A DNA stretch of 64,000 bases from Zobellia barbeyronii (GCF_018603515.1 NZ_JACATN010000003.1:558001-622000), one strand, 5' to 3'. Shown: positions 51,501 through 60,309, counted from the stretch's first letter. Notes: generated by a model not told the origin, from the letters alone. A program made the numbers and translations.

Positions 51501-52372
51501 GTTTTAACATCAGCATCTATAATTTCTGTGATATGTTCTTTTTCCAAAACAGTATCACGATCTATAACGATTTCGTTTCTTTCAATAGAAACAACCTCGC
51601 CAGTATCTTCATCAACGAAATCTTCATGCCAAGTGTTCAAAACCCTAGCCGCCAATTTACGTCCCAATACTTTTTTAAGACCTGCATTTGAAACTTTAAC
51701 CTCTTCAGAAAGGTCAAAAATTTCAAGAATATCTTTATCTCTTTCAAAACCAATAGCTCTAAAAAGAGTAGTTACAGGCAACTTCTTTTTACGATCAATG
51801 TACGCATACATTACCCCGTTTATATCTGTTGCAAATTCTATCCAAGAACCTTTAAAAGGTATTACTCTGGCAGAATATAATTTAGTTCCGTTCGCATGAA
51901 ATGACTGACCGAAGAAAACACCTGGTGAACGGTGTAACTGAGAAACTACAACCCTTTCCGCTCCGTTGATAACAAATGTACCACTAGGTGTCATATAAGG
52001 AATAGTACCCAAATACACATCTTGCACGATAGTTTCGAAATCTTCGTGCTCAGGATCGGTACAGTATAATTTTAATCGTGCTTTTAACGGAACACTATAG
52101 GTAAGACCACGCTCAATACATTCTTGGATAGAATATCTTGGCGGATCTATGAAGTAATCTAAAAATTCAAGTACGAACTGGTTTCTGGTGTCCGTAATAG
52201 GGAAGTTTTCCATGAAGGTATTGTACAAGCCTTCATTGCCTCTTTCATCAGATTTCGTTTCTAGCTGAAAAAAGTCTTGAAACGATTTTATCTGAATGTC
52301 CAAGAAATCCGGATAAGCCGGTGTGTTCTTAGCGGATGCAAAATTTATTCTCTCAGTCTGTTGTGTGAACAT
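48563..52372 (-). CDS. rpoB: RNA polymerase beta subunit
   Basis: The product has 1,269 residues. Conserved parts include the rifampicin region ([33 protein letters not shown], given here by its landmarks QLSQFMDQ and [12 protein letters not shown]), [31 protein letters not shown] (landmark [10 protein letters not shown]), [10 protein letters not shown] and the C-terminal [13 protein letters not shown] segment. The rifampicin-contacting residues look wild-type by eye. The gene follows rplL after 143 bases containing a hairpin and precedes rpoC. Start ATG at 52372. Confidence 0.99.
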   Translation of the reverse strand: MFTQQTERINFASAKNTPAYPDFLDIQIKSFQDFFQLETKSDERGNEGLYNTFMENFPITDTRNQFVLEFLDYFIDPPRYSIQECIERGLTYSVPLKARLKLYCTDPEHEDFETIVQDVYLGTIPYMTPSGTFVINGAERVVVSQLHRSPGVFFGQSFHANGTKLYSARVIPFKGSWIEFATDINGVMYAYIDRKKKLPVTTLFRAIGFERDKDILEIFDLSEEVKVSNAGLKKVLGRKLAARVLNTWHEDFVDEDTGEVVSIERNEIVIDRDTVLEKEHITEIIDADVKTILLHKESNAQSDYSIIHNTLQKDPTNSEKEAVEHIYRQLRNAEPPDEETARGIIDKLFFSDQRYNLGEVGRYRMNKKLQLDIGMDKQVLTKEDIITIIKYLIELINSKAEIDDIDHLSNRRVRTVGEQLSSQFGVGLARMARTIRERMNVRDNEVFTPIDLINAKTLSSVINSFFGTNQLSQFMDQTNPLAEITHKRRLSALGPGGLSRERAGFEVRDVHYTHYGRLCPIETPEGPNIGLISSLAVFSKVNPMGFLETPYRKVDNAKVNTKEFVYLSAEEEEGMKIAQANIPLKEDGTIDADKVIAREEGDFPVVDPIEINYTDVAPNQIASISASLIPFLEHDDANRALMGSNMMRQAVPLLRPQAPIVGTGLERQVASDSRVLINAEGDGTIEYVDAKMITIKYDRTDAERLISFEEDSKSYNLVKFRKTNQGTSINLKPIVRRGDKVKKGQVLCEGYATEKGELALGRNLTVAFMPWKGYNFEDAIVISEKVVREDIFTSIHVDEYSLEVRDTKLGAEELTHDIPNVSEEATKDLDENGMIRIGAEVKPGDILIGKITPKGESDPTPEEKLLRAIFGDKAGDVKDASLKASPSLHGVVIEKKLFSRSVKDKRKRSEDKEELNKLELEYEVKFQELKDVLIEKLFTLINGKTSQGVLNDLGEEVLPKGKKYTLKMLNSVDDFAHLVGGSWTMDKDTNISVADLLHNYKIKLNDLQGNLRRDKFTISVGDELPAGIMKLAKVYVAKKRKLKVGDKMAGRHGNKGIVSRIVRQEDMPFLADGTPVDIVLNPLGVPSRMNIGQIYETVLGWAGLKLGKKFGTPIFDGATLDQINEYTDEAGIPRFGHTYLHDGGTGKRFDQPATVGVIYMLKLGHMVDDKMHARSIGPYSLITQQPLGGKAQFGGQRFGEMEVWALEAYGASATLREILTVKSDDVIGRAKTYESIVKGETMPEPGLPESFNVLMHELKGLGLDIRLEE

Positions 52373-52455
52373 CTATGGACAGTATTTTGAACGTGAATAC
52401 TAAATTCGGGTCGTATATCTCATCATATACGTGGGTCTTACTTGTATAAAAAGGC

Positions 52456-52491
52456 TTAGGTCTAGCTCCGCCGAAGCGAGGAAAGACCTAA
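52456..52491 (-). terminator. Attenuator-type hairpin between rplL and rpoB
   Basis: On the minus strand the outer stem TTAGGTCT/AGACCTAA encloses a GC-rich arm capped by C(TTCG)G, a very stable tetraloop, followed by GCCTTTTTAT. It has terminator form but sits inside the ribosomal protein-polymerase operon, so partial termination that lowers rpoBC relative to rplJL is the likely role. Confidence 0.7.
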
Positions 52492-52515
52492 ACCAAATTG
52501 TTATGGTTGCTGATA

Positions 52516-52890
52516 CTATTTAAGCTCAACTTCCGCTCCTGCTTCTTCCAAAGATTTTTTGATTCCTTCAGCTTCGTCTTTAGTAACACCTTCTTTTACA
52601 GCTTTAGGCGCGCTATCAACGATATCTTTAGCATCTTTCAATCCGAGACCAGTCAATTCTTTAACCAATTTAACTACAGCTAGTTTAGAACTACCTGCTG
52701 CTTTTAAGATTACGTCAAATTCTGTTTGCTCATCAGCAGCTTCAGCAGCGTCTCCACCACCAGCAGCAACAGCAACTGCAGCAGCTGCAGGCTCTATACC
52801 GTATTCATCTTTTAATATATTAGCTAACTCATTTACCTCTTTTACGGTTAAGTTAACCAATTGTTCTGCGAAATCTTTCAAATCTGCCAT
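52516..52890 (-). CDS. rplL: 50S ribosomal protein L7/L12 (bL12)
   Basis: The product has 124 residues, typical length. The N-terminal dimerisation part ([18 protein letters not shown]) is followed by an Ala-rich hinge ([18 protein letters not shown]) and the C-terminal factor-binding domain ([43 protein letters not shown]). It forms the ribosome stalk with L10 and recruits elongation factors. It lies 52 bases after rplJ, and a hairpin follows before rpoB. Confidence 0.98.
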   Translation of the reverse strand: MADLKDFAEQLVNLTVKEVNELANILKDEYGIEPAAAAVAVAAGGGDAAEAADEQTEFDVILKAAGSSKLAVVKLVKELTGLGLKDAKDIVDSAPKAVKEGVTKDEAEGIKKSLEEAGAEVELK

Positions 52891-52942
52891 TTTACTATCG
52901 TTTAATAAATTTTTAAAATATACTTAGTTTACTAGTGCGTTC

Positions 52943-53458
52943 TTATCTTTCTGATAATGTCTTAAGGATACCTGCTAGTTTACCACCACCAGATTTAAGT
53001 CCAGAAATAACGTTTTTGGCTGGGGATTGTAACAATCCAATAACCTCACCGATCATTTCTTCTTTAGACTTAATGCTTACAAGTGCATCCAAATTCTCAT
53101 CACCAATATATACCGCTTCTTCTACGAAGGCTCCTTTCAACAAAGGTTTATCAGACTTCTTTCTAAAAGCCTTAATAATTTTTGCTGGAACATTACCTAC
53201 TTCTGAGAACATCAACGAAGTATTGCCCTTAAGCACTCCGGGAAGTTCACCGAATTCTCTTTCGGAAGCTTCCATTGCTTTTGCAAGCAATGTATTTTTG
53301 ACTACTGCTAGTTTAACGTCTGCCTTAAAACAAGCTCTTCTCAAATCTGAGGTCTGCGTTGCATTCAAGCCCGATATGTCAGCTAAATAAATAGTTGCAT
53401 TATCACCTAACTGTGAAGTCAAATCCTGTATTACGTTTGCTTTTTCTTCTCTTGTCAT
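52943..53458 (-). CDS. rplJ: 50S ribosomal protein L10 (uL10)
   Basis: The product has 171 residues, normal for the family. The N-terminus MTREEKANVIQDL and the segment VVKNTLLAKAMEASE are characteristic of L10, the stalk base that carries L7/L12 dimers on its C-terminal helix. The gene lies between rplA (28 bases upstream) and rplL, in the conserved stalk operon order. L10 commonly autoregulates this operon in bacteria; no specific leader structure was identified here. Confidence 0.98.
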   Translation of the reverse strand: MTREEKANVIQDLTSQLGDNATIYLADISGLNATQTSDLRRACFKADVKLAVVKNTLLAKAMEASEREFGELPGVLKGNTSLMFSEVGNVPAKIIKAFRKKSDKPLLKGAFVEEAVYIGDENLDALVSIKSKEEMIGEVIGLLQSPAKNVISGLKSGGGKLAGILKTLSER

Positions 53459-53486
53459 ACTGTAAATTTTGAACTACCCAGTTCGA

Positions 53487-54176
53487 TTAAACTGTCTTTG
53501 GATCTAACTGAACACTTGGGCTCATGGTACTTGACATGAAAATACTTTTCATATAAACACCCTTAGCAGCAGCAGGTTTCATTTTCACTAAAGTATCTAA
53601 TAACTCTCTAGCATTTTCTTCCAATTTATCCGCAGAGAAAGAAGCTTTCCCTACAGCAGCATGAACGATACCTGTTTTATCTACTTTAAAGTCTATTTTA
53701 CCAGCCTTTACTTCTGCTATCGCCTTAGCGACATCCATAGTAACTGTTCCTGTCTTTGGATTAGGCATAAGACCTCTTGGCCCTAAAACTCGTCCTAAAG
53801 GACCTAGTTTACCCATTACGCTTGGCATAGTGATGATAACATCAACATCTGTCCAACCGCCTTTTATTTTTTCCAAATACTCATCCAATCCAACAAAGTC
53901 AGCGCCGGCTTCCGTAGCCTCTGCCTCTTTGTCTGGTGTTACCAAGGCCAAAACCTTAACATCTTTACCAGTACCATGAGGAAGTGTAACCACCCCACGA
54001 ATCATTTGGTTTGCTTTTCTTGGATCTACACCCAAACGCACTGCCAAATCTACAGATGCATCAAATTTTGTATTGGTAATCTCTTTTACCAAAGCAGCAC
54101 CTTCAGCTACAGAATAAAGTTTGTCTTTATCTATTTTAGCGTGGGCGTCTTTTTGTTTCTTAGTTAATTTTGCCAT
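53487..54176 (-). CDS. rplA: 50S ribosomal protein L1 (uL1)
   Basis: The product has 229 residues, typical length. Signature segments include [19 protein letters not shown], the VTLPHGTGK motif, and the [20 protein letters not shown] region. It binds 23S rRNA at the L1 stalk and helps release E-site tRNA. It starts 20 bases after rplK and is followed by rplJ. Confidence 0.98.
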   Translation of the reverse strand: MAKLTKKQKDAHAKIDKDKLYSVAEGAALVKEITNTKFDASVDLAVRLGVDPRKANQMIRGVVTLPHGTGKDVKVLALVTPDKEAEATEAGADFVGLDEYLEKIKGGWTDVDVIITMPSVMGKLGPLGRVLGPRGLMPNPKTGTVTMDVAKAIAEVKAGKIDFKVDKTGIVHAAVGKASFSADKLEENARELLDTLVKMKPAAAKGVYMKSIFMSSTMSPSVQLDPKTV

Positions 54177-54196
54177 TTCAAATTGCTTTTAAGATT

Positions 54197-54634
54197 TTAG
54201 AAAGGTCGCTTACCTGCAACTTTAAGACCCATAGACCTTGCTGTTCCGGCTATCATGCTCATTGCAGATTCTACCGTAAACGCATTAAGGTCTACCATTT
54301 TGTCCTCGGCAATTGTTTTAACTTGATCCCAAGTAACATTACCAGATTTTACACGATTAGGTTCGCCTGATCCTTTTTTAATCTTAGCCGCTTCCAATAG
54401 CTGAATTGCCGCCGGTGGTGTTTTTACAAGAAAGTCAAATGACTTATCTTTATATACTGTGATAACAACTGGTAATACTTTACCCTGTTTGTCCTGCGTA
54501 CGAGCATTAAACTGCTTACAGAACTCCATTATGTTAACACCAGCAGCACCTAAGGCGGGTCCAACCGGTGGCGACGGATTCGCTGCACCTCCCCTAACTT
54601 GTAGTTTAACTACTTTACCTATTTCTTTTGCCAT
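54197..54634 (-). CDS. rplK: 50S ribosomal protein L11 (uL11)
   Basis: The product has 145 residues. The N-terminal [24 protein letters not shown] region and [13 protein letters not shown] are characteristic (landmarks [18 protein letters not shown]). The C-terminal RNA-binding part contains GTARSMGL. It sits at the GTPase-associated centre of the ribosome. It lies 67 bases after nusG and heads the rplKAJL group. Confidence 0.98.
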   Translation of the reverse strand: MAKEIGKVVKLQVRGGAANPSPPVGPALGAAGVNIMEFCKQFNARTQDKQGKVLPVVITVYKDKSFDFLVKTPPAAIQLLEAAKIKKGSGEPNRVKSGNVTWDQVKTIAEDKMVDLNAFTVESAMSMIAGTARSMGLKVAGKRPF

Positions 54635-54701
54635 TGTTTAAAATTAAATTTCAGCTGTATTATTTTGGAAGCAACACAACTTTAAATATGTAACACTTAA
54701 C

Positions 54702-55253
54702 TTATACTTTCTCTACTTGCATATAACTTAGCTCTAATGGTGTTTTTCTTCCAAAAATCTTAACCATTACCTCTAGCTTACGCTTCTCTTCGTTGATTTT
54801 CTCAACAGTACCGTTAAATCCATTAAACGGACCATCAATAACTTTTACCGTTTCACCGTGAGTGAAAGGTATAGCTACTGTATCTGTATTAACAGCTAAT
54901 TCATCTACCTTACCTAGCATTCTATTCACTTCAGCTTTTCTCAATGGAACAGGATCACCTCCTTTTGTCTCACCTAAAAAACCAATTACGTTCGTAATTG
55001 AACGCACAATGTGAATCATCTCACCACCAAGGTTAGCTTTGATCATTATATAACCAGGAAAATAAACTCTTTCTTTATTAACCTTTTTTCCGTTACGGAT
55101 TTGAATCACCTTTTCCGTAGGTACAAGGATATCTTCCAAATAGTCAGAAAAACCATGGCGTTCTACTTCACTCTCAATATAGCCTTTGATTTTATTCTCT
55201 TGCCCACTGACAGCTCTCACTACATACCATTTCTTTTCCAATACTTCTGACAT
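54702..55253 (-). CDS. nusG: Transcription termination/antitermination protein NusG
   Basis: The product has 183 residues. The NGN domain (about 1-115) contains KWYVVRAVSGQENK and VYFPGYIMI; the C-terminal KOW domain contains GETVKVIDGPFNGFNGTVE. NusG binds RNA polymerase and couples it to Rho or to the ribosome. It is placed 9 bases after secE, the usual secE-nusG pair, and upstream of rplK. Confidence 0.98.
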   Translation of the reverse strand: MSEVLEKKWYVVRAVSGQENKIKGYIESEVERHGFSDYLEDILVPTEKVIQIRNGKKVNKERVYFPGYIMIKANLGGEMIHIVRSITNVIGFLGETKGGDPVPLRKAEVNRMLGKVDELAVNTDTVAIPFTHGETVKVIDGPFNGFNGTVEKINEEKRKLEVMVKIFGRKTPLELSYMQVEKV

Positions 55254-55262
55254 AGCAACTGA

Positions 55263-55451
55263 CTAGTTTAAGATGTTATCGAAATACAATCGAACCAATT
55301 TGCTGAATGTACTGTCCACACCCCAAGTCGCCAAAGCGAACAAAATAGAAAATACCGCAACCACTACCATAAGGTTAGATGATTCGGCTCTTGGAGGCAA
55401 AGTAACATTGTTACGAAGCTCTTCTAAAGATTCTTTTATATACGTTAACAT
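55263..55451 (-). CDS. secE: Preprotein translocase subunit SecE
   Basis: The product has 62 residues, a short single-span SecE as usual outside proteobacteria. It has an amphipathic N-terminal segment (YIKESLEELRNNVTLPPRAESS) and one transmembrane helix (about 27-46; LMVVVAVFSILFALATWGVD). It is part of the SecYEG channel. It lies between tRNA-Trp and nusG. Confidence 0.95.
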   Translation of the reverse strand: MLTYIKESLEELRNNVTLPPRAESSNLMVVVAVFSILFALATWGVDSTFSKLVRLYFDNILN

Positions 55452-55473
55452 AATGATTCTTACTTATAATTCG

Positions 55474-55546
55474 CACGGGAGGAGAGACTCGAACTCCCGA
55501 CACCTGGTTTTGGAGACCAGTGCTCTACCAACTGAGCTACACCCGT
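55474..55546 (-). tRNA. tRNA-Trp (CCA)
   Basis: A 73-base cloverleaf on the minus strand. The anticodon loop CTCCAAA within CTGGT...ACCAG reads CCA. The T loop TTCGAGT and D-arm TAGCTCAGTTGGTAGAGC are standard. The acceptor stem ACGGGTG/CTCCCGT has one mismatch, and CCA is not encoded. It lies between tuf and secE, an order common in bacteria. Confidence 0.97.
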
Positions 55547-55563
55547 TTATAATTGCATTTAAA

Positions 55564-55587
55564 GGTGTCCTACAAAAGCAGAACACC
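55564..55587 (-). terminator. Weak hairpin between tuf and tRNA-Trp
   Basis: On the minus strand GGTGTTCT pairs with AGGACACC (one U-G wobble) around an 8-base loop, followed by TTTAAAT. The T tract is short, so it is more likely a partial terminator or processing site after tuf than a full stop. Confidence 0.4.
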
Positions 55588-55615
55588 CTTAATTACATTA
55601 TTCCTATATAATAAA

Positions 55616-56803
55616 TTAATCTATAATCTTAGTAACCTGACCGGCACCAACTGTTCTACCACCTTCACGGATAGCAAAACGAAGACCTAAACTTAAAGCA
55701 ATTGGCTGAATCAACTCAACTGTAATAGTAAGGTTATCACCAGGCATTACCATCTCAACTCCTGCAGGAAGTGCGATGTTACCAGTTACATCCGTAGTTC
55801 TTACATAAAACTGTGGACGATAGTTATTATGGAATGGTGTGTGACGACCACCTTCTTCTTTCTTAAGAACATAAACTTCAGCTTCGAATTTAGCGTGTGG
55901 CTTAACAGAACCTGGCTTACAAATTACCATACCTCTACTAATCTGAGCTTTCTCAATACCTCTTAACAAGATACCTACGTTATCACCAGCTTCACCTCTA
56001 TCCAAAATTTTACGAAACATCTCAACACCAGTAACAGTAGAAGTTAATTTCTCAGCTCCCATACCGATAATCTCAACAGGGTCACCTGTATTAGCAACAC
56101 CAGTCTCAATACGACCAGTTGCAACAGTACCACGTCCAGTAATTGTAAATACATCTTCAACAGGCATCAAGAAATCTTTTTCAACATCTCTTTTTGGAAG
56201 TTCGATCCAGCTATCAACAGCTTCCATCAATTCCATTACCGTGTCAACCCATTTTTGCTCACCGTTCAATGCACCTAATGCAGAACCAGCAATTACAGGA
56301 CCATTATCACCATCATACTCGTAGAAAGAAAGTAATTCTCTTACTTCCATTTCAACTAGTTCAATTAATTCCTCATCATCAACCATATCCACTTTATTCA
56401 TGAATACAACCATTCTAGGAATACCCACCTGACGTCCTAAAAGGATATGCTCACGAGTTTGTGGCATTGGACCATCTGTAGCTGCAACAACTAAAATAGC
56501 ACCATCCATCTGAGCAGCACCAGTAACCATGTTCTTTACGTAATCCGCGTGACCAGGACAGTCAACGTGAGCGTAATGACGGTTAGCTGTAGAATACTCT
56601 ACGTGTGAAGTGTTAATAGTAATACCTCTTTCTTTTTCTTCAGGAGCGTTATCGATAGACTCGAAACTTCTCAATTCAGAAAGACCTGCATTTGCCAAAA
56701 CCGTAGTAATAGCAGCAGTTAATGTAGTTTTACCGTGATCCACGTGTCCAATAGTACCTATATTTAAGTGCGGTTTGGAACGATCAAAAGTTTCCTTTGC
56801 CAT
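55616..56803 (-). CDS. tuf: Translation elongation factor Tu
   Basis: The product has 395 residues. G-domain motifs are visible: GHVDHGKTT (19-27), [12 protein letters not shown] and MNKVDMVDD (guanine specificity). Domains II and III are complete, ending [16 protein letters not shown]. It delivers aminoacyl-tRNA to the ribosome. It is preceded by a four-tRNA cluster and followed by tRNA-Trp and secE, probably in one primary transcript that is processed around the tRNAs. Confidence 0.99.
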   Translation of the reverse strand: MAKETFDRSKPHLNIGTIGHVDHGKTTLTAAITTVLANAGLSELRSFESIDNAPEEKERGITINTSHVEYSTANRHYAHVDCPGHADYVKNMVTGAAQMDGAILVVAATDGPMPQTREHILLGRQVGIPRMVVFMNKVDMVDDEELIELVEMEVRELLSFYEYDGDNGPVIAGSALGALNGEQKWVDTVMELMEAVDSWIELPKRDVEKDFLMPVEDVFTITGRGTVATGRIETGVANTGDPVEIIGMGAEKLTSTVTGVEMFRKILDRGEAGDNVGILLRGIEKAQISRGMVICKPGSVKPHAKFEAEVYVLKKEEGGRHTPFHNNYRPQFYVRTTDVTGNIALPAGVEMVMPGDNLTITVELIQPIALSLGLRFAIREGGRTVGAGQVTKIID

Positions 56804-56858
56804 TTTTAATGAATTTTAATCTTAGTTATATATTAGTGTACAAATAATGCCTTTGTTG

Positions 56859-56930
56859 AGCCAACGACGGGAATTGAACCCGTGACCTCTTCCTTACCAA
56901 GGAAACGCTCTACCCCTGAGCTACGTCGGC
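56859..56930 (-). tRNA. tRNA-Thr (GGT)
   Basis: A 72-base cloverleaf. Acceptor GCCGACG/CGTTGGC (one G-U pair), anticodon loop TTGGTAA giving GGT, T loop TTCAATT. It is the tRNA nearest to tuf in the cluster. Confidence 0.96.
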
Positions 56931-57000
56931 TTATTAGGTTCAAGGTTCAAGACTAATGCCTGTAGATTTAAGACTACAAAACATTACCTTGGCTTATTAG

Positions 57001-57073
57001 AGCGGGAGACCGGGTTCGAACCGGCGACATTCAGCTTGGAAGGCTGACGCTCTACCAACTGAGCTACTCCCGC
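57001..57073 (-). tRNA. tRNA-Gly (TCC)
   Basis: A 73-base cloverleaf. Acceptor GCGGGAG/CTCCCGC is perfect, anticodon loop CTTCCAA gives TCC, T loop TTCGAAC. Confidence 0.97.
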
Positions 57074-57130
57074 AAATTTTAATAATCCAATATTTCAAAA
57101 CCCAAAAAAAATCGGGCTGCTAAAAAAAAG

Positions 57131-57212
<82 letters not shown>

Positions 57213-57238
57213 AAACCAATTTTTTAAAAGAACTTAAG

Positions 57239-57312
57239 AGCCGATGGAGGGACTCGAACCCACGACCTGCTGATTACAAATCAGCTGCTCTAGCCAGCTG
57301 AGCTACATCGGC
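57239..57312 (-). tRNA. tRNA-Thr (TGT)
   Basis: A 74-base cloverleaf. Acceptor GCCGATG/CATCGGC is perfect, anticodon loop TTTGTAA within CTGAT...ATCAG gives TGT, T loop TTCGAGT. It is first in transcription order and closest to the candidate promoter. Confidence 0.97.
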
Positions 57313-57339
57313 CTTTCTACGCTGTTTCCGGCATAAAAA

Positions 57340-57361
57340 AGTCCGCTATTTCTAACGGACT
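57340..57361 (-). terminator. Rho-independent terminator after hpf
   Basis: On the minus strand a 9-bp stem AGTCCGTTA/TAGCGGACT (one wobble) with a GAAA tetraloop is followed by TTTTTT. It closes the recombinase-hpf unit and overlaps the predicted start of the tRNA-tuf transcript. Confidence 0.88.
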
Positions 57362-57362
57362 G

Positions 57363-57394
57363 CAAATGTATACGTTTTTTTGTATATTCAAAAC
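57363..57394 (-). promoter_or_regulatory. Promoter of the tRNA-tuf operon
   Basis: On the minus strand TTTG (57392-57389) is followed after 18 bases by TACATTTG (57370-57363), an exact fit to the Bacteroidota TTG-N17-23-TAnnTTTG consensus. Initiation about 6-8 bases downstream would place the transcript start near 57356, about 45 bases before the first tRNA. Confidence 0.7.
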
Positions 57395-57414
57395 AAAAAA
57401 TGAAAAAAAAATCA

Positions 57415-57717
57415 TCAAGCTTGAACGCGAGATTTCTCTTTATGCTTTATTAGCTTTCTTTCCAAGGAGTTACATGCCGAATCTACTGCCTCCTCAAATT
57501 TCTTACATTGTTTTTTTATCATGAATTTATCACCCGGAATATTCAATTTGATTTCTACTATCTTATTTTCCTTTGAACTGGTGTTCTCCACCTTCATATA
57601 AACATCTGCGCTAATTACCTTATCGTAGAAGGTTTCAAGCTTATCAAGTCTGGTTTGCAAAAAATCGATAAGCGTCTGATCTGCGTTGAAATTAACTGAT
57701 TGCGCATTTACTTTCAT
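57415..57717 (-). CDS. hpf: HPF/RaiA family ribosome hibernation factor
   Basis: The product has 100 residues, the short form of the family without the C-terminal dimerisation domain. It shows the beta-alpha-beta-beta-beta-alpha pattern: MKVNAQSVNFNADQTLIDFLQTRL, ADVYMKVENTSSKENKIVEIKL, FEEAVDSACNSLERKL, and a basic tail KHKEKSRVQ. Family members bind the 30S decoding region and silence ribosomes in stationary phase. It lies 40 bases after the recombinase gene, likely in the same transcript, and is followed by a terminator. Confidence 0.92.
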   Translation of the reverse strand: MKVNAQSVNFNADQTLIDFLQTRLDKLETFYDKVISADVYMKVENTSSKENKIVEIKLNIPGDKFMIKKQCKKFEEAVDSACNSLERKLIKHKEKSRVQA

Positions 57718-57757
57718 AGGTTGTAGTTTTTAAATTAAACAATATAAAATTACCCAA

Positions 57758-58648
57758 TTACTCCTTACTCCTAGGATGAGCCTTGGCGTGTACCTTTTTT
57801 AGCTCGGCAATACTATTGTGAGTATATACCTGTGTAGATGCCAAACTTGCATGACCCAACAACTCTTTTACAGAATTCATATCTGCTCCTTTATTCAGCA
57901 GATGGGTAGCAAAAGTATGCCTTAGGATATGAGGACTCTTCTTGACCTTAGACGACACCTTACTAAAATACTTATTTATTAACCGATAAACAAGATTTTC
58001 ATATAATTTATTGCCCGACTTCAACAAAAAAACATATGCATCATCAGCTATTAGTTCAAGCGCATCCCTTTCTCTTAAATAGACATCTAAAAGTTTTATA
58101 GTAGAAGGCAATAATGGTAGAACGCGTTCTTTGTTTCGCTTCCCTAAGACCTTTATGAGCTGTTGTGAAAAATCCAGATTTGACATCTTCAAATTAATAA
58201 GCTCCGCCCTACGCATACCAGTTGTGTAAAAAAGCTCTATAATCAACCGATCCCTAACTCCTTCAAAATCATCTGTAAAATCTATTTGAGAAAGAACCTC
58301 TTGCATTTCAATTTCCGAAAAAGGAACTTCAATTTTCTTTGCTGTTTTAAGAGCCTTATGCTTAGCTAATGGGTTTATATCTATTGACCCTATGTTTTGA
58401 AGAAATCTATAGTACGCTTTTAGTGAAGCCATCTTTCTGTTTATAGATCGATTAGAAACACCGGAATCTACCAAACTAATAATCCAACTTCTCACAATAC
58501 CGTACGCTACAGCATCAATATTTTTATAGTCGTAATTATTATAGCAGAAATCACTAAACGTCTCTAAATCTCTTTTATATGCCGTTACCGTATGAACAGA
58601 ATAGTTCTTCTCTAAAGCCAAATATGATATAAAGGGTTCCAAGGACAT
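57758..58648 (-). CDS. Tyrosine recombinase, XerC/XerD type
   Basis: The product has 296 residues, normal for Xer proteins. It has an N-terminal SAM-like DNA-binding domain (about 1-90; YSVHTVTAYKRDLETF) and a C-terminal catalytic domain. The full catalytic set is visible by comparison with XerD: R146 (TGMRRAEL), K170 (LGKRNKERVLPL), H240 and R243 (SPHILRHTFATHLL), H266 (LLGHASLASTQ) and nucleophile Y275. It probably resolves chromosome dimers at dif; no dif site was recognised nearby. Its housekeeping neighbours, upstream of hpf, argue against a phage or transposon integrase. XerC versus XerD was not decided. Confidence 0.93.
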   Translation of the reverse strand: MSLEPFISYLALEKNYSVHTVTAYKRDLETFSDFCYNNYDYKNIDAVAYGIVRSWIISLVDSGVSNRSINRKMASLKAYYRFLQNIGSIDINPLAKHKALKTAKKIEVPFSEIEMQEVLSQIDFTDDFEGVRDRLIIELFYTTGMRRAELINLKMSNLDFSQQLIKVLGKRNKERVLPLLPSTIKLLDVYLRERDALELIADDAYVFLLKSGNKLYENLVYRLINKYFSKVSSKVKKSPHILRHTFATHLLNKGADMNSVKELLGHASLASTQVYTHNSIAELKKVHAKAHPRSKE

Positions 58649-58745
58649 ACTACGAAGTTAACAAAGTTGATAACATACTGCAGATTTAACAACGCTAAGA
58701 GAAAATAGACATTGCAATTACATGGAGAAAAATATTTAAACAAAA

Positions 58746-58773
58746 AAAAATCCCATCATATGATGGGATTTTT
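58746..58773 (-). terminator. Rho-independent terminator after rpsU
   Basis: A perfect palindrome with core ATCCCATCAT/ATGATGGGAT, flanked by A and T runs, lies 25 bases after the rpsU stop. On the minus strand it ends in a long T run. Confidence 0.9.
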
Positions 58774-58798
58774 CTATTTGTACACTAAACAAGATTTA

Positions 58799-58993
58799 TC
58801 AGATTTCTTCTTTATCTCTTAAACCTTGAATGTATTCTGCTTTCTGTATCTGCGCTCTGCGCTGAACTGAAGGTTTTGTGAATTGTTGACGCTTACGCAA
58901 TCTGCGCATCGTACCCGTTTTATCAAATTTACGCTTGAAACGTTTCAAAGCGCGATCGATGTTTTCTCCTTCTTTTATTGGTATAATTAACAT
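58799..58993 (-). CDS. rpsU: 30S ribosomal protein S21 (bS21)
   Basis: The product has 64 residues, basic, with IPIKEGENIDRALKRFKRKFDKTG and MRRLRKRQQFTKPSVQRRAQ, typical of bS21. In Bacteroidota bS21 helps to hide the anti-Shine-Dalgarno end of 16S rRNA. The gene is monocistronic, with its own terminator and a strong Shine-Dalgarno, which is exceptional in this window. Confidence 0.98.
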   Translation of the reverse strand: MLIIPIKEGENIDRALKRFKRKFDKTGTMRRLRKRQQFTKPSVQRRAQIQKAEYIQGLRDKEEI

Positions 58994-59002
58994 TGGCTAC
59001 AA

Positions 59003-59011
59003 CCTCCTTTC
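59003..59011 (-). promoter_or_regulatory. Strong Shine-Dalgarno of rpsU
   Basis: The minus strand reads GAAAGGAGG, ending 9 bases before the rpsU ATG. No other gene start in the window that I checked has a comparable motif. Confidence 0.88.
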
Positions 59012-59027
59012 TATATGATTAAGGCGG

Positions 59028-59035
59028 CAAATATA
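59028..59035 (-). promoter_or_regulatory. Candidate -7 element of rpsU
   Basis: Minus-strand TATATTTG matches TAnnTTTG and would give a leader of about 28 bases that includes the Shine-Dalgarno. No TTG lies at the expected 17-23-base spacing (the nearest is at 12), so the call is weak. Confidence 0.4.
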
Positions 59036-59128
59036 TAAACTAATTTACAATTGAGCACTACTAATTTTTAAATATACCAGAAAACGTCATATCAAAAAAT
59101 ACGAATAACTCCTCAGCCTCTGTATTCA

Positions 59129-60298
59129 CTACTCTTTTGGCATTCTATATTCTTTTTTATCGATAACAATTTTTGCAATTATCTCTTTAAGTATTTCAGA
59201 GGTCCCCCCTCCTATTGGCCCTAAACGACTATCTCTAAACATACGTGCCATAGGATAATCTTCTATATAACCGTAACCTCCTAAAAACTGCAAACAGTCA
59301 TAAGCAACCTTATCGGCCATTTCAGTAGACTTTAACTTAGAAATAGTGGCTTCCCGAACAACATATTCACCTTTGCCCATCTTGTAAACCACTCCGTAAT
59401 TGTATTGCTTACACAAATCCATATCTGCATGCAGATCTACAAACTTATGTCTTAACGCCTGATACTGATTAATTGATTTACCAAACGTTTCCCGCTCGGA
59501 CATATATTGTTGCGCATAGTCCAAAGCCCATTCTGCTCTAGCATGAGCATTGACTCCCATAACCAAACGCTCTAAAGCAAAAGCTTCCATTATAAAAGTG
59601 AAACCTTTTCCTTCCTCTCCCATCAAACTACTTGCTGGAATTCTCACATTGTCAAAAGCAAGTTCTGCGGTATCCGATGCACGCCAGCCTAATTTATTCA
59701 ACTTGTTAGCAGAGACACCTTCCTTATCTAAATCAACAATAAAAATACTTATTCCCTTATTACCGGCAGATGGAGCAGTCTTTGCTGCAAGAATACAGTA
59801 GTCACCATACACCCCATTAGTAATAAAGGTCTTTGAGCCGTTTATTATATAACTATCCCCTTCTCTTACTGCAGTCGTTCGCATACCAGCAACATCACTA
59901 CCACCAAAAGGCTCAGTAACACCAAGACAACCTATTTTCTCCCCGTTTACACTAGGAATCAAATACGCCTTTTTCTGGGCGTCATTTGCATTTTTGTTCA
60001 AATGGGTCATGGCCAAATACGCATGCGCCCACATAGCAGCTGCAAAACCACCCGAATTTACTTTCTGGAGCTCTTCCAGAAATATAACCGTATAGAAAAG
60101 ATCTAGTCCCAGTCCATCATAAGTTTCAGGGGTTGCAAGACCAAAATAGCCCATTTCACCAAACTTTTTCCATATGAAAGTTTCTATGGTTCCCGAAGCT
60201 TCCCATTTATCTATATGAGGTACAACTTCTTTCTTTAAAAAATCTCGGAGACTCTCTCTAAATAATTGATGTTCTTCCGTAAAGTACATGCTTTGCAT
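59129..60298 (-). CDS. Acyl-CoA dehydrogenase
   Basis: The product has 389 residues with the standard three-part fold: N-terminal helices, a middle beta domain (CLGVTEPFGGSDVAGMRTTA; GSKTFITNG) and C-terminal helices (SERETFGKSINQYQALRHK, FLGGYGYIEDYPMARMFRD). It is an FAD enzyme that introduces an alpha-beta double bond into acyl-CoA. The usual catalytic glutamate before GT near the C-terminus is glycine here (GGGTSEI), but E256 (ARAEW), 13 residues before the R of SERETFGK, matches the alternative catalytic position of long-chain and isovaleryl-type enzymes. Substrate cannot be fixed; medium/long-chain or branched is plausible. It starts 11 bases after the helix-hairpin-helix gene and is probably in the same operon. 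Confidence 0.94.
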   Translation of the reverse strand: MQSMYFTEEHQLFRESLRDFLKKEVVPHIDKWEASGTIETFIWKKFGEMGYFGLATPETYDGLGLDLFYTVIFLEELQKVNSGGFAAAMWAHAYLAMTHLNKNANDAQKKAYLIPSVNGEKIGCLGVTEPFGGSDVAGMRTTAVREGDSYIINGSKTFITNGVYGDYCILAAKTAPSAGNKGISIFIVDLDKEGVSANKLNKLGWRASDTAELAFDNVRIPASSLMGEEGKGFTFIMEAFALERLVMGVNAHARAEWALDYAQQYMSERETFGKSINQYQALRHKFVDLHADMDLCKQYNYGVVYKMGKGEYVVREATISKLKSTEMADKVAYDCLQFLGGYGYIEDYPMARMFRDSRLGPIGGGTSEILKEIIAKIVIDKKEYRMPKE

Positions 60299-60309
60299 TC
60301 CAATTAAAT

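Noticed and set aside
57758-58648. Tyrosine recombinase as a sign of an integrated element
   Set aside because: It is XerC/XerD-like in length and motifs, is next to hpf and rpsU, and no att repeats or other mobile genes are nearby, although tRNAs are close.
59129-59230. Acyl-CoA dehydrogenase lacking its catalytic glutamate (GGGTSEI)
   Set aside because: E256 lies at the alternative catalytic position used by long-chain and isovaleryl-type enzymes, so the enzyme is probably active.
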